64,000 nucleotides of DNA from Elmis aenea (lineage: Eukaryota > Arthropoda > Insecta > Coleoptera > Elmidae). A model generated the notes under the pieces. That model was not told the DNA's origin, did no database searches, and saw only the letters and a program-made list of their open reading frames with translations. Both the position numbers and the translations under genes were made by a program. The DNA is taken from positions 59,358,108-59,422,107 of the forward strand of contig OX393577.1 of assembly GCA_947652605.1 (NCBI GenBank). The letters run 5' to 3'. Below, one piece after another: positions 22,776 through 35,448 of this stretch (its first letter is position 1; the number at the start of each line of letters is the position of its first letter).

Positions 22776-24770
22776 TTAATTTTGCGACCAACCCTGATAT
22801 AAACACATTTAATTTTTTCATAAACTTGCATTGCATTTAAAATGTTTGTCTTATATCCTCATTGAAAGCAAAACTATTTATAACTTATTACGACTTATTG
22901 AAAGGGTTTAAGTGCTTATGAGTTATGAGTAGATTGATTCAGCTTTTGGTGGAAAAGTGCCTTCCTTGGTATATTGGAATAAGGAATTTGAACGGGATGG
23001 GAGTTCTGTTCAGCATCAAGAGAGAGCAGGAATTCCTCCTACGGTTGTGACAGAAAAATAATGTAGCTGTTAGATAATTAAAGATGACAATTATTAAGCC
23101 ACTTATGTGCACTATCAACTTGGATAGATCCTTAGGTGTTGGAACAATCCTCCATCTTTCACATGCAATTTTACAATTTATTTTTACGTTTGCTAGTTAG
23201 CTCCTTAAAAAAATGATTAGGGGTAGTTTTGTAGAGCATTTTTAACTTCATAAAAAGCCTTAAAACTGATGACGATATACATAATATTATAAATAGTGCA
23301 TTTTTAAAAACAAAACATTATTTCTCGGATTTTTTTTTACACTCTGTTTCGTATTTTCAGCTTTTCCGGGAACTCGGTTTGATTTTTCGAAAACTTTCAC
23401 CGAACCAAAGTTGTAGCCCATAAAATTTGCTATACGGAATGAGCTGTCCATTTTTTTGTACAACCTTTCGCTTTAAAGATACAACGGTTGCAAAGTCTAA
23501 GAAACAATTAAAGATTTTATATTTATAATTTTTTTTTGTAAAAACTGCTTTATAAATCTTAAACCATTGCCTATACGCAAAAAAAAAACAAATAAATCCA
23601 ATGTAGTAGAGAATTTCATGCTCTATTAAAAAGCATTAAGGCATTTTACGATAAAATTGATATTTTCGGCTACAGAGTCTTATAAATGCAGAAGTGTAAA
23701 AAAATCAAGCAAGTGTTGATATCTGCTTACTTGAATTTTTTTCTTAGAAATTGGTCCTCTATTACAACTTAAAATATTTGCGCCGATAACGCAGACACCC
23801 TGTATATTTTGTAAGTATTCCGAAAAAGATTTGCTGGGAACTGTTAAGAAGTGGAAAGAAAGAATAGTGAAAAGTATTATTCATGAAGAAAACTCCTGTG
23901 TACATATTTAAACTAAAATCTTACAAAATAGTAACCGTATTTTTCATTCTCAATAAACCGTCATGTTATCCACCAGACATATATGTATAATCCACACCTG
24001 AATGATTTGTATGAAATTAGATTAAACTGAAGCGTCTCTATTCAGCTCAAGGCACCATATAAGTCGATTGATTTTACTGTACACATACATTCATATTATC
24101 GAATTACTAAAATTTGCATTTACTAAACTTTGGGGTATTCATTATCTTGCCCAGCCACTACTAAATTCTAACTAATCAACTAAGAACACCTACACTGGTC
24201 TGTAACACTAACATTATGAATTAGTGAACCGCAAAATTTGTCAAAACTATGCGTAACAGAACTGTAAACTTGTTGTGTAATTTATACATTGATATTTTCG
24301 GACAATAGTTGAGAATTTGCGGTGAAGTTCACAAAGCATGTTGCTTTGTGCTCTTTATAATCATGTTTCTGAGCACGACGAGAAAATTGCATCTTTAATC
24401 TTCTCCATTAATTCAGCTGACTACGAGCCTACTATTATTATGCACTTACTTCAAACTGGCCGCCTCTTTTTTTACGTGTATCGTACTATAACTTTTTAGT
24501 TAATTTTTTATTTTGCAAGAAACGAAATCAAATTCAACAAATAAAAAAAGTTTCAAATTTATTTAGTTGCAATCAAGGGAACACCCAGATGAAAACGTAT
24601 GGACTTTACAACCCCAAAAAATACTTTTTTGGAGTTACAATATTTTTTATTATATCTAAGCTTCTTTTAAAATTCAATATTTATAAGTTTCATAATTATA
24701 ATTTAATTTTAGCTGACTTGTAATTTTAAGTTCGTTTTATTTTATGTTTGTATTTTATAAATAATTGGAG
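22776..24770. other. AT-rich stretch with one foldback-type terminus
   Basis: A lone CACCCTGTATA terminus at about 23798-23812 suggests a half foldback covering roughly 23340-23812. The remainder shows no genes or clear repeats. Confidence 0.4.
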
Positions 24771-25330
24771 TTTTCCATTTCTTCTTTTTTTTTCTTTCGT
24801 CCGTTATAAAGGTCTTTTTGTGTTGTGCCTCTTGCAAGATAGTACACCACCTTTTTCTTGAGCTCCCAGTACCTACTTGTACGATCCATTGAGGACTTCT
24901 TCCTCGATATTTTGACCATCTTGTTTTCCAACATCCTGCTGATATACGCATTCCATTCTCTCTTTCTGTTTAGTACCCATTCATTACCGTTTTGGATGTA
25001 GTACCTATGTTCGTCTAAGTTTCTTACTTCTTTCTCGATACAGTGATGGTTTTTCTGCTATTCTACTAACGATTTCCATTCCAGTTTCTTTTATAAGGCA
25101 CTTTGTTTTAGCTGTGTCTGGTTTGGTTTTCGCTGTTTATGTCGTTACTGGTTTAATTGTCGCTTTATATATATTTTTTAACTTCTCTGTTTTTGTAATT
25201 GTTTCAATATTGTGTTATTTAGGCAACCTGCTGCTCTGTTTGCTTTGTTAACTTGTCGTCTGACCACTGATCCCGTGTTACTAAAGCTATAATAAGGTAG
25301 TCCTACGTTTTCAAAAGATTTCCATAACAT
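24770..25330 (-). pseudogene. Decayed RTE-type reverse transcriptase tail
   Basis: Pieces of the tail are readable on the - strand in shifting frames: ATIKPVTT, KTKCLIKETGMEIVSRIAEK, NRKREWNAYISRM, NKMVKISRKKSS and a KRW-like end. The order is the one seen in intact RTE-type proteins. Stops and frame changes are frequent. It ends near a run of T at 24785-24796. Confidence 0.6.
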
Positions 25331-26116
25331 GCTCTATTATTCCAGTTTTTAGCTAAAAATTTTATATTTTTATGCGTTACATTATCGTGAATTTTTCCAT
25401 TATGAAGTTCCAGAAAAACAATTTTTAAAATCTTATTAAAAATGTAATAATAAACAGTAGTTAAAAGGCTATTAAAGATTTTTAAAAGGCTATTAAAGAT
25501 AAGAATGGATTTAAATTTTTTTGAGTATTTTCAAGAAACATCATGACTTGAAACATTAACATGTAACATTTTAATTGTTTCATTTGTCATTAAATTTTTA
25601 GACCTCAAAACTGCAAATCCTAATCACATTTATATCCTTTAGTGAATAAATCCTATTTAACATACGAAAAATATGAAAAGCAAGACTTTCGTCTCATTTG
25701 ACGACCACATAGAACGAAATAAAGCTATCATCTTATGTGGACATTTTGTACACAATATTACAAACTTTGATAAAAATATGAATTTTATAAATAAATTTTA
25801 AGAAACTTTCCCTTTGAAGTTGCTTTATATAATTGTAGGGTTATGATGTGATGTTTAAAATGTAATGCTGTTTACCATCAAAAAGGTGGAGCCAATTTAC
25901 TTTGAATAAGTAGCGAATATTTTTATTTATTTGTTGGCTCTTTGAGCTACACAAATTAGAGATTCTATCTCATTATTTGAAACTTTTTCACGCTAATAGA
26001 GAAAAGTCGTTTTCACAAGAATTAGTTTTTATTGCAAATTTATCTTGACTTTCCATTATTTACGTGCATGCGAATAATTTATAATTATGTAAAGTCTATA
26101 CAAGGTGACAATAATC
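25331..26116. other. AT-rich stretch, no recognised feature
   Basis: A short direct repeat TTAAAAGGCTATTAAAGAT occurs twice near 25460-25500. Otherwise nothing. Confidence 0.4.
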
Positions 26117-27365
26117 TATACGGGTGGTCCACTTTTTTGTAGCAGGACTTTAACAGTCGATACAAAAACTTATTTTAAAGCGAATATTCCATATCAACGT
26201 GGGTCCATCATAAACGCTTCATTTCAAAGATACAGGGTTGAAGTTTTCGAAAAAATATCGATAATCTTTAACCGTTTCTCAACCAGTAGATATATTTATA
26301 CCAAATTTTGTATACAAAACCACCATACAGGTTACCACATTCGGTGAAAATGTCAAGTTCCACAAGCAACCAGTGGCGGAGTTGTGGGGGTTCAGTTTTA
26401 ATAAATTTTATTAAAAAATAGTAAAGCCCTGTTCAAAATCACACTCGAACTTGTTATTGGATAGAGTATTTTATTCTAAACAAAACCTTTCTTCGTATGT
26501 GCCACTGTTTGGCGCGAAATTTGATTTATTTTACTATTCTCGCGAAAACTTTGCTCGTACGTTCGATCTAAAAATATCGCGAAAAGCAGAAAATTGCAAG
26601 TTGCAGGGTAAATGCTCAAAATGGGGACCATTAATCGTTAATTTAGCGGAACTTTTTTCCTTATTAGCATGTTCTGTTATTTAAAAAAAGCAAAAATCGG
26701 TAATTACTGCTTTATATTGAACATAAGCGATATTATTAGATCGAATTTATGAGCTAATTTTTCGCGAGAATAGTAAAATGAATCAAATTGCTCGCCAAAC
26801 GGTGGCAGATACGAAGAAAAGTCAACCAACACTTTTTGTTTAGAATAAATTGTTCTACCTTAAAACAAGTTCGAGTTTGATTTTGAAATGAACCCCACAA
26901 CTCCACCACTGGTTGCTTGTGGGGCTTGACATTCTCACCGATTGTGGTAACCTGTAAGGTGGTGCTGTATACCAAATTCGGTTTAAATATATCTACTGGT
27001 TGGAAAACGGTTAAAAATTATCGATATTTTTTCGAAAATTTCAAGACCCTGTATCTTTAAAATGAAGCGTTTATCGACCTATGTTGACAGGGTCGATGAG
27101 AGGGGGGGCAGGGGGCTCCGAGCCCCGGGCCCGGGTGTAATTCAAGGGCCCGGACGTCCACAGGGGCTCGGATATCATACCACAATTGTTTTTTAGTAAC
27201 TAAATTTTCAAATAATGTACTTTACTTGGGACCCATGAAAAATTTTCCCCCGGACCCGACGACGTCTCTAGACGCCTCTGCATGTTGATATGGAATATTC
27301 GCTTTAAAATGAGTATTTGTATCGACTGTTAAAGTCATTTTACAAAATAGTGGACCACCCTGTTT
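26117..27365. mobile_element. Foldback element, type 4 (GGGTGGTCCACT ends)
   Basis: The left end ACGGGTGGTCCACTTTTTTG is mirrored by a right end with AATAGTGGACCACCCTGT. The arms, about 600 bp each, share CTTTAACAGTCGATACAAA, CAGTGGCGGAGTTGTGGGG and the CGCGAAAACTTTG region in inverted form. A small hAT element is inserted in the right arm. A solo left arm lies at 42047-42610. Confidence 0.75.
27088..27280. mobile_element. Small hAT-type element, 193 bp, in the foldback right arm
   Basis: It interrupts the foldback arm and is flanked by TATGTTGA (27080-27087) and CATGTTGA (27281-27288), 7 of 8 bases alike, as for hAT. The start is CAGGGTCGATGAGAGG and the end is GTCTCTAGACGCCTCTG. It is GC-rich inside (GAGCCCCGGGCCCGGG). 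Confidence 0.7.
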
Positions 27366-28311
27366 ATGCCAAAAACGCGAAAATGTTCCAACTATTTGAA
27401 GAAAATTAAGCAAAAAATATAATGTTTACTGTACCTACTTATAATTTGCTGAGGTGCTGCAAATTTTCTTTGATTTATCACCTCATATCTTTAGCGTTTT
27501 TGAGATGCCACATTGCACGCGTATACTTAACACCCCGTCCACATGATATATTTAATCCCAAGTCTTTTTGTTCCCGTTTAATTAATTAGCAGGTACAAAT
27601 TACTATTGCTTCTTTAGATTTATTATCACGAGGTAGCCTTTGAAATTTACCTTAATTAAAATTACATTAGAAGATTTCCACTTTCACGTTTATTTCGTTA
27701 AATCCGTTAGTTATTCCTTTCCGAAAAAGCTGCATTTTTAAGTCTCGTTTATGTGATTAATAATAATTATTTAAAAAAGTTTTGCTGGGCAAGTTTTAAA
27801 CAAAATTTAAAGTACATAATTATGCAACCAACTTTACATTTCTTTAAGTAGTGTTTCATAAACGTAAGCGGCTTTTAAGCAGGTGTATAACCGTTGATAA
27901 TCAAAAACATTCAATTGTATTTCAGCTAAATAGGATCACAAATGTATTGTCAAGGGTTTAATTAGGGGCGGTCAGAGGTATGCAGCATCCAAATCCACAT
28001 TTTTTTATGAGGCGCACAATTTTATAAAAGGGCCAATCCAATCCGGCTGCTAATGTTTTGGTGGCAAAATTTCCCCATGGAATAAGTGTGTATTTGTATC
28101 TGGCACCAAAAATATTAAATTAAACCTGCTACCCCTCTGAAATTCGTAAAGAATTTCTGACAATGAAAAGTATAGCAGGTACCAAAAAATATAACACAAC
28201 ACCCTTCTCGTAAATTATTTGGCATTAAATGTCAACTCTTGAAAGAGTTGTTCGGAGAAGTTTTCGACCAATACAAAAAAAAACATCAGACTTGTTAAAA
28301 ATAAGTAACTG
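27366..28311. other. AT-rich stretch, no recognised feature
   Basis: I see no gene or clear repeat. Confidence 0.35.
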
Positions 28312-29000
28312 TATACGAGGTCAAACTGAATTTATTAAGAATAAATAATGTTTAATTTTATTCAGATTTTATTTCAAATATCTTCAAAGTAATTCCCTTC
28401 AGCTTCCAGCCAATCTTTTTTTGAAATCAATCCTGCTCTGCTCGCGAGGAAGACTGCTATAGGAGGATTGGCCCCCTCTTCAACCGTTGGAGGTGCAAGG
28501 ATAGTGGGTAAGGATGTGGATAGTCAAGGATGGGCAAGGATGGGTGGAAGTGCTGCCACAGCATTTGCCTTAACTTTAGAGGAAACCACCTGAAACCTCT
28601 ACAACGACAGTCGGCCCTGGGATTCGAACCCATGACCTCCCGATTGCTAGTTAGTTTGTTAACACGACCAGCTATCAAGCTCGGTTGAAAACAATCGAAA
28701 ACGGCATCACCAATCTCCTCCTACGACAGAAACTGTCAACTCAGCTAATTTCTTCCAAATAATAATCAAAAGTCGTACTTCGCCAAGTCAGGTGAGTGTG
28801 GAGGATACTTTTTTACTTTCATCTAATTTCAGCGAAAAACTGGACAGTGGAAGCTGCCGTATTAAAAGATGCATTACCAAGATGGAGCATAATCCTCTTA
28901 AATCTGTTTTTAATCTATTGTGTGCAACTTATTTTTAAAAATATACCTACAAAATAATCGAGTATAATTTGTAAACAGTTTTTAGTTAAAATGCATAGAT
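28312..29000 (-). pseudogene. Decayed mariner transposase, split by a SINE
   Basis: Reading the - strand, HSPDLAKYDF (the mariner SPDLAPxDF block near the last catalytic aspartate) appears at about 28800-28770. The last codons, KDWLEAEGNYFEDI with a stop (W-x(n)-G-x-YFE, the mariner C-terminus), appear at about 28420-28375. Between them is the SINE insertion at 28433-28684. The end near 28312 (TATACGAGGTCAAACTG) may be the terminal repeat. Frame errors make it non-functional. Confidence 0.7.
28433..28684 (-). mobile_element. tRNA-derived SINE, 252 bp
   Basis: On the - strand the 5' end is tRNA-like: a box A-like TAGCTGGTCG, then a perfect box B GGTTCGAATCC about 45 bases later. The body holds two CCATCCTTGCC-type repeats. 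It is flanked by TTGAAATCAATC (28421-28432) and TTGAAAACAATC (28685-28696), which match at 11 of 12 bases, as expected for a SINE target-site duplication. RNA polymerase III would transcribe an active copy. It is inserted in a mariner copy. Confidence 0.8.
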
Positions 29001-30647
29001 TTCATAAAGTTTCTGACAAGTACAACTCCAAGTTATTTAGGCAATTATTTAGTCCAATTTATTTTTGTTTTAGAAAAATAGTGCTTGTTTATGTAAAAAA
29101 AGCAGTGAATTTTTAATTTTCAACGCCATTTATTTTGAACCCGAGGGCAACGCAATGACACTGAAATCATAACAAACGCACGTCATTTTTTAGAAATTGA
29201 TTCCACCGTTGACCACTGAGTTGTAAAATTACTATAAACGCAAATAAATTGTAGGAGTAAATCATTTTAAATTATGCATTCATCACAGCTTATATCAAAA
29301 ACGCTGAACGCGTCAGATTAGAAAACATTTTTGTGGGTAAAAAATTTAAGTGTTATTTATCTTCCCTTGTTGATGCTTTTGTCATTCTTTTTTTATATTT
29401 CATAAGTGTCAACAAGATCAGAAGTACCATCAGTTATTGTGTACGCTACATTAAATATTCCAACGTTATTTTTATTTATTGTCTTGCAATATTGCTAAGA
29501 AAGTTTTTTCTGTTTAAAGTGATCTTGGTGACATAAATTTACAACCATTAAATTTACAGGGTGTCAAAAAATCTGACGTCGTATTAAAATAACTTGGTGT
29601 TATTTATTCAAATAAATATCCAAAATTACAGCAAATGCCCCCATCGGGGGTCTTCGACATCTATGCATGATTTAACGCCTTATTTCTAAAACATTTTATT
29701 AAAGTTTTAATATTTAACTAAAGATTTCCAACATACATTTCAGAGCTTGCACAGTAATATAGACTTGGATCATCAAAATTTTGTTCAAATTTTTTGGTCC
29801 TAAAAGTTTGGGTGAGAGACTTTTTTTTTGACCCGTTAAAATTGGAAATGTTACCTGTGCACAACAATTTATAAAACAGTTGAATAAAGGTAAATTTATG
29901 GCTATATGAAATCAACTCCATACTAACAGGTTCTAAATTGTAGGATAATCTTAGATGGCGTGTGCGTAATCACTAAAAATGAACAGGTTGAAGCCTTAAT
30001 AACAGTTAAAAGCATCAGTAAAGTATTAAAAAATTGCGTAGCTCCAAAATTCCATCGATTTAATCTCAGTCCAGTACAATCTAGTTGGCCACTTAACTGC
30101 CTGCTATGATTTATTCTTAGCATTTCTCTAGAAAGAAAAGCTAGTATTTTATAAAAAAAATAGAACGTTATTATAATATAATAAATCAATAACAATGGAT
30201 TTAGTTGCGCGTTTTACTTTTAAACATCCTACATCAGTTATCAGATCAGTGACCTAAAAACTCAACATCTTTAACACACAATGCCTGTATGAAGCAGATC
30301 AGTCATGTACTTGATAATTTAGTAATAACCAACAGAATAGGGTCATGAGTAATATAACACATCCGCCTTAAAATATATTGTAATTATCGTCAAGTTATAC
30401 AAAAACTTCCTAATCAGAAGGCTTGGACAAAAACATAATGGTTTTACAAGCCATTATTATTTTATACCGGGTATAAGTGAGTTTTGGTACACCCTCTTTT
30501 TTTTCTTTAGTTTTAATTTTAAATAATTGATATTTTAGTTATATGATGCGGCACACTAAATAAAAATATAAATTTTCGTCCAAAAATTATTTGAGAACTA
30601 CGACATGAAATTACATTCACTGAAGACAAGAAACTTTTTACTCTCTC
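29001..30647. other. AT-rich stretch with one foldback-type terminus
   Basis: A lone ACAGGGTGTC terminus at about 29558 suggests a partial foldback. No genes or RNA genes were recognised. Confidence 0.35.
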
Positions 30648-30689
30648 TAATAATAATAATAATTTAATTTATTTAGCGCTTGGCTAATT

Positions 30690-30810
30690 ATTTTACAATT
30701 ATATTACATACACATATTAACATATAACATTTTATAAAACTTTTCCTTATTGTCAATTTTACAATTATATTGCATACACATATTAACATATAACATTTTA
30801 AAACTTTTCC
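30690..30810. repeat. Tandem duplication of about 60 bp in the 3' region
   Basis: The unit TTTTACAATTATATT(A/G)CATA, then CACATATTAACATATAACAT, then AAACTTTTCCTTA occurs twice in a row. Repeats of this sort are common at 3' ends of non-LTR elements. Confidence 0.7.
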
Positions 30811-31090
30811 TTAAATAATGAGCGTATGTCTAAACAGTACACAAAAACGCAACATAATAGATTATTTAAATACTATATAAAATGAATGAGCGCCAACGTA
30901 ATAAAATGTTTAAAACAAAATGCTTAAAACAAATCAATCAATAAATAAAGCTGACAAAATCGTCAGTTTACATTTTACAATGTCTTCAAACATACATTAT
31001 TTTCTCTTTGCATGATAAATTAAATTAATGCAAGCTATAAATAAATATTAAAACAAATAATAACAATGAAGTATCAGAACGATTAAAAGA

Positions 31091-32596
31091 TTATGTCATA
31101 AGACTTCTTAAATACCGCCTTTTAAATTGCTTAACATTTCTTGCATTCTTCACTTCGTTGGGCAGTGCGTTAAACAGGGAAACACCATCCACAAACACAT
31201 TTTGTCTAGTACATGACTTTGAGCCCGGTTGGCATCTAAAATCATCCTTCGATCTAGTTGAATACGAATGGTACTCGTTATTTTGGAGTAAGCGTAGATA
31301 GTTCGGTGCCTCTTTGTTTTTTATTTTAAAAATAAACAGCGCTGTATAAAAATTTAGAAATTCTTCAACTGAAAGCCATTTTAAGGAATCCAGCATAATC
31401 TTAATTGGTGTATAACGGTTACATTGTAATATTATACGCATTGATTTATTTTGTAATATTTGCAATTTTGCTTTATGTGTTTCGTTTAACAGATACAGTA
31501 TCGTACAACAATATTGGTAATGAGGCCTTATTATTGTGTTGTAGATGGTTAATCTACTGAAAATGGAAGTATATTGTGAAATTCTTCTTAGATACCCTAC
31601 TTTCTTACTAATATTCTTGACAAGTTCATCAAAGTGTACGTTGAACGTTAAATTTTTATCCATTACCACCCCTAAGTATTTTATTTCAGAAACCCATTCT
31701 AAGTTTTTGTTTTCGACGGTTACGTTAATATTTAAATTAAGATTTTTAAAAAGGTAATTTTTGGTTTTGTTTCGAATAATCATTGCTTTGGTTTTATTAA
31801 CGTTTAATACTAATTTATTAGATCTTAGCCATGGGGTTAATACTTGTAAACCAATATTTATAGTTTCTAGTGTTTTTTCAATTTTATGACCGTAAGCGTA
31901 TAAGAGCGTATCATCTGCAAATAATTTGACTTTACATTCGCCTACTTGGTCCTGTATGTCGTTGATATATATAATAAATAATAAAGGGCCGAGTACATTT
32001 GGTATTTGTTTTGATGTATTATTATTGTATTTTGTTATTTGATATCTATCACTTAAATAATTAATGAACCAATCATGTACGACACCCCCTACTCCATAGT
32101 GTTTAAGTTTCTTGAGTAAAATTTCTCTGTTTATCGTTTCGAAGGCTCTTTTAAAGTCTATAAATAATGCTACAATACTTTCATTATTATCTAATATTTG
32201 CTTCCACTCGCTTATAATTAATTGCAGTGCTGTTTCGCATGAATGTCTTTTTCTGAAACCTGACTACCTACTAAATAATAAATTATTGGTTTCAAAATAT
32301 GTAAGCAATTGCTCATGTATAACTGTTTCCAGTATTCTTTCTGTAATTGGTAATATATTTATACCTCTAAATTCTTCTGGTCGAACGGTTCCTTTTATTT
32401 TGGGGATTGGTATTACCATACTAATTTTTAGTCGCTTAGGTACTGTTCCCGTACTTAGAGAAGTGTTAATAATATTTAATAATTGAGTAGCTATTACTGG
32501 AAATAAGCTTTTAATAACCCTTGCATTTATTGAGTGTGTACCGTTTTTATTCTTTAGGTTCATGACAATCTTTTTCAGTTGCTCGTGAGTGATCAT
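31091..32596 (-). pseudogene. CR1-like reverse transcriptase with a single internal stop
   Basis: Motifs in order on the - strand are VPKRLKISMVIPIPK, FRGINILPITERILE, SGFRKRHSCETALQ, IVALFIDFKRAFE (first catalytic aspartate), VLGPLLFIIYINDIQ, KVKLFADDTLLYAYG (catalytic pair), LVLNVNKTKAMI, EIKYLGVVMDKNL, IRPHYQYC and SLFNALPNEVKNA, with a stop at 31091. The frame is open across the whole domain except for one TAG at 32264-32266, where the family has glutamine (QSGFR), so a single CAG to TAG change is likely. The VPQGS motif before LGPLLF is also degraded (KQIPNVLGPLLF). The endonuclease and ORF1 are missing. Confidence 0.8.
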
Positions 32597-32991
32597 CGTA
32601 AACTCGTCAAGAGTCTCTAATAAAAGTGTTTATAATATTTGCCACGAAATTCCGTTTTTTTCTGGGATATCGTTTGAATCATAAAGTATAATTCATTCAT
32701 GACTTTTCACTTCTCATTATACAGGATATGATCTCAACGTGTATATTTTTGCACGTTCAAATTCTTCATCAACTTTTTTCTATTAATGAAAATAGTAATG
32801 ATTTTGAAAGAAATTGCAAGTAAAATGTTAAAAGGCAAAACACCATATATTTTTGTATGCAAACAGCTTTAAATCATTTTTCTCGAAAAGTTACTTACAG
32901 GTATGCCATTTTCAAAATAACCGACTCAATTAAAGTGTGTTGGGTACACGACTGGTTGCAATTTGCTATGTTAAAATCAATTTATTTAGGT

Positions 32992-33260
32992 CAGTGGTTC
33001 TCAATCTCCGCATCACAACCCTACTTTGGGGACCAAGAGATTTCTGATGGGTCGTGTAAGAAGAAGCGATAAATTAAAACAAAAATGGGATTAGATGAAT
33101 TGAATTAAGAATACATACACTTTTACTATTTTGGAACAAGTGAAAACTAAATTTTCCAATAACTTTTTTTGCTTATTATTCATTTCCTTTTGCCTTAGAC
33201 ACTTTGGATCTTTGAAAATGTGCTTTAGAAGTCGCAAACAAAAAAGGTTGGAAAACACTG
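32992..33260. mobile_element. hAT-type MITE, 269 bp
   Basis: The left end CAGTGGTTCTCAATCT and the right end AAGGTTGGAAAACACTG are typical hAT termini. The flanking 8-mers ATTTAGGT and ATATAGGA match at 6 of 8 bases, an aged target-site duplication. No coding capacity. Confidence 0.7.
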
Positions 33261-33263
33261 ATA

Positions 33264-34030
33264 TAGGAAAGACAACAATAAAATAATACTGATCATGATA
33301 AACTAAAACATATTTGTGATCACAACAAATTCATACATTGCCATATGTTTATCAAAGCTGTGTGGCCTGATAACAACAAGGAAATTCGCAAAAATCAATC
33401 AGGTTTAAAACCATCACAGCAATTATTATACACCAAATTAACATTTATAATAGATAGTTCATTTGATCAAATAAAGTTATGTTTTTCTTAACAAAAATTA
33501 AACTTTATAATACTGGCAATTATATCGAATAATTAACCAAATTTTAAAATCTCAACATGGAATTTCCGGCAAAATTAATTATCGTATACATTCGGGTCAT
33601 GTGATACTTTGCAAGAATTTGCAATTACAATGTTCTGTATGGCAACTGTAAAAACAAAACGAATGAAGAGTTACAGCTGTTTAAAAAAAATCGTAGCACT
33701 AAATTGAGGGTGACTTATTTGTCCAGTTTATGGGGATGTTTTGTTCAATACGCCCAATTGCAAATCGTAAATATACACTGTAAATTGTTGCTGTAATTAA
33801 AAAATGTCAATTTTTAGCATTAAACATTGACAGCTTTGGTATATTTCAAGCTGTACTAGCTGGGACCAGTAATTTAATTATCCTTTTATTAGCTATCAGT
33901 GACTTTATAACAAGCAGTAACTTCAATCACTCATTTTATTGAAAACTGTACCAGACTGTAATTAAAGTCGTTGTTTTTTAAGGGTACAAATTAAATGCTC
34001 GAAAAAAATCAATATTTTTTAAGTTTTTTT
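33264..34030. other. AT-rich stretch, no recognised feature
   Basis: Nothing coding or clearly repetitive was recognised. Confidence 0.35.
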
Positions 34031-34035
34031 GTATA

Positions 34036-34560
34036 TACAGGGTGTCCCAGATTAAATTTCCAGCATGGGGATCTCGCTTATTATAAGAGATACAGGTTTG
34101 TTTAAATGAGATGAATTATTCTTTAGTATGAGAGGAGTCACAATCAATTTTTAAAAGTACAAAATTCATCGTACTTCAGATGTTACAGCAAAAAATATGA
34201 AAACGTTGAATTTCTTTTTTCTCTCATAACTTTTTTGTCTTAATCGTTAGAACAATTTTATCTGTACTTTCTTGAGGTACTTTTTAATGGAGAATGTAAC
34301 TGTTATTTTAGATTTTCTTAACACCTACCCATTTTGAGATATTACCCCTAATTTCATTTTTTCTTATGGGCCGCAAAGTTGGCTATGGAATAGTTAAATG
34401 TGCTTTTGTTTTCTTTTAAATGAGATATTACTTGCTATATCTATTTTTATAAATAAGTCACAAAATTAAGAAAAATCGTGTTTTACTCATTACTTATCTA
34501 TGAAAATAAAAACAAAAAACAACTAATTAAATGTCAAATGATAGTTACTATTTGTGCGGT
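34036..34560 (+). repeat. Solo foldback arm (ACAGGGTGTCCCAG end)
   Basis: It starts TACAGGGTGTCCCAGATTAA and matches, in inverted form, 60030-60568. Shared blocks are CAGCATGGGGATCTCGCTTA, ATGGGCCGCAAAGTTGGCTA and AATGAGATATTACTTGCTA. Part of it also recurs at 56337-56525. Confidence 0.65.
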
Positions 34561-34880
34561 ATCATTTATTAGAATTTTATAGTATTGTTGTGTAATTCGA
34601 TGGTATTTATAGCAAATTTGTTATCATATAATTATGGGCACATTTACAACTAATTAAAAATTTTAAATGTTGGAATGCTATATTATTTGCACTAGAAACT
34701 GTGTAAAATAGATAATTCTAATTAATTATTGATTTGTTTTGGATTTTTGGTTGGTTTCTCGAAAAAACATATTCTTTTTAATTTATTTCCAAATTTCTTC
34801 ACAAAAATTAAATCTGAAAAACTTAGGTATAATCTAATGCAGCATCATTGTTTTTTTACTAAACTATTAATCAACGTTTG
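34561..34880. other. AT-rich stretch, no recognised feature
   Basis: Nothing recognised. Confidence 0.3.
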
Positions 34881-34899
34881 ATAAGGTAGGTAGGTAAGT

Positions 34900-35448
34900 T
34901 AGCTTTATTTAGCAATTGCTATTGCTATTGCATTGTAACACAATTTACATAGGTAATAGTAAATATAATAAAAATAAAAATAGAATGAAATAAAATAAAA
35001 ATCTAAAAATCTTCTAAATTCTAAATATCTAAAATAACAGTTTAATAGCGTTCTAATACGTACTCCTTAATTAATTTAATACCCTTCTTATAATTATTAC
35101 ATATTTTGACTTGATGCGGCATATTATTAAATATTTTAAAACTTTGATAAAATAACGAACGAGCAGTTTGACTTTTAGTACATTTCTCTATAACGAAATC
35201 AAGCCTATTTCTAGTTTTATAACTGTGGATCTCATGGACTAATTTTAAATTTTCATAAAGATATTTTGGTGTTTTTTGTAGTTTAATTTTTAAAATTAGC
35301 TCTAATGTTCTAAATATTATTCTCTGATTAATACTCATAAATTGAAGTGTATTTAACATAACCTTGATAGGGGAAAGAATTGAACACTTTAAAACAGTGC
35401 GCATGGCGCGATTTTGTAATTTCTGTAATTGTTGAAGTTCATTTTTAG
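34900..35448 (-). pseudogene. Second, more truncated CR1-like reverse transcriptase tail
   Basis: A frame to the stop at 35042 encodes ELQQLQKLQNRAMRTVLKC, SPIKVMLNTLQFMSI, IHSYKTRNRLDF and FKIFNNMPHQVKIC. The layout is that of the tail of the 31091-32596 copy (LQNKSMRIILQCNRYTPIKI, SLFNALPNEVKNA), but the sequence is clearly different, so it belongs to another subfamily. The catalytic part is missing. It ends at 35448, where the opposite-strand RTE fragment starts. Confidence 0.7.

Larger units (their letters stand above)
30648..32640 (-). mobile_element. CR1-like/Jockey-superfamily non-LTR element, 5'-truncated
   Basis: The - strand carries most of a reverse transcriptase followed by a 3' region of about 440 bp. 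It ends in a short ATT microsatellite (TAATAATAATAATAA on the + strand at 30648-30663), a tail type of CR1/L2-like elements. The 5' end stops near the start of the reverse transcriptase domain. Confidence 0.7.

Noticed and set aside
28560..28684. Possible tRNA gene on the - strand (box B GGTTCGAATCC)
   Set aside because: The head does not continue as a normal tRNA 3' end but runs into a SINE body. It is flanked by a target-site duplication, so it is a SINE.
30651..30665. TAA microsatellite as an independent repeat
   Set aside because: It is better explained as the 3' tail of the CR1-like element on the - strand.
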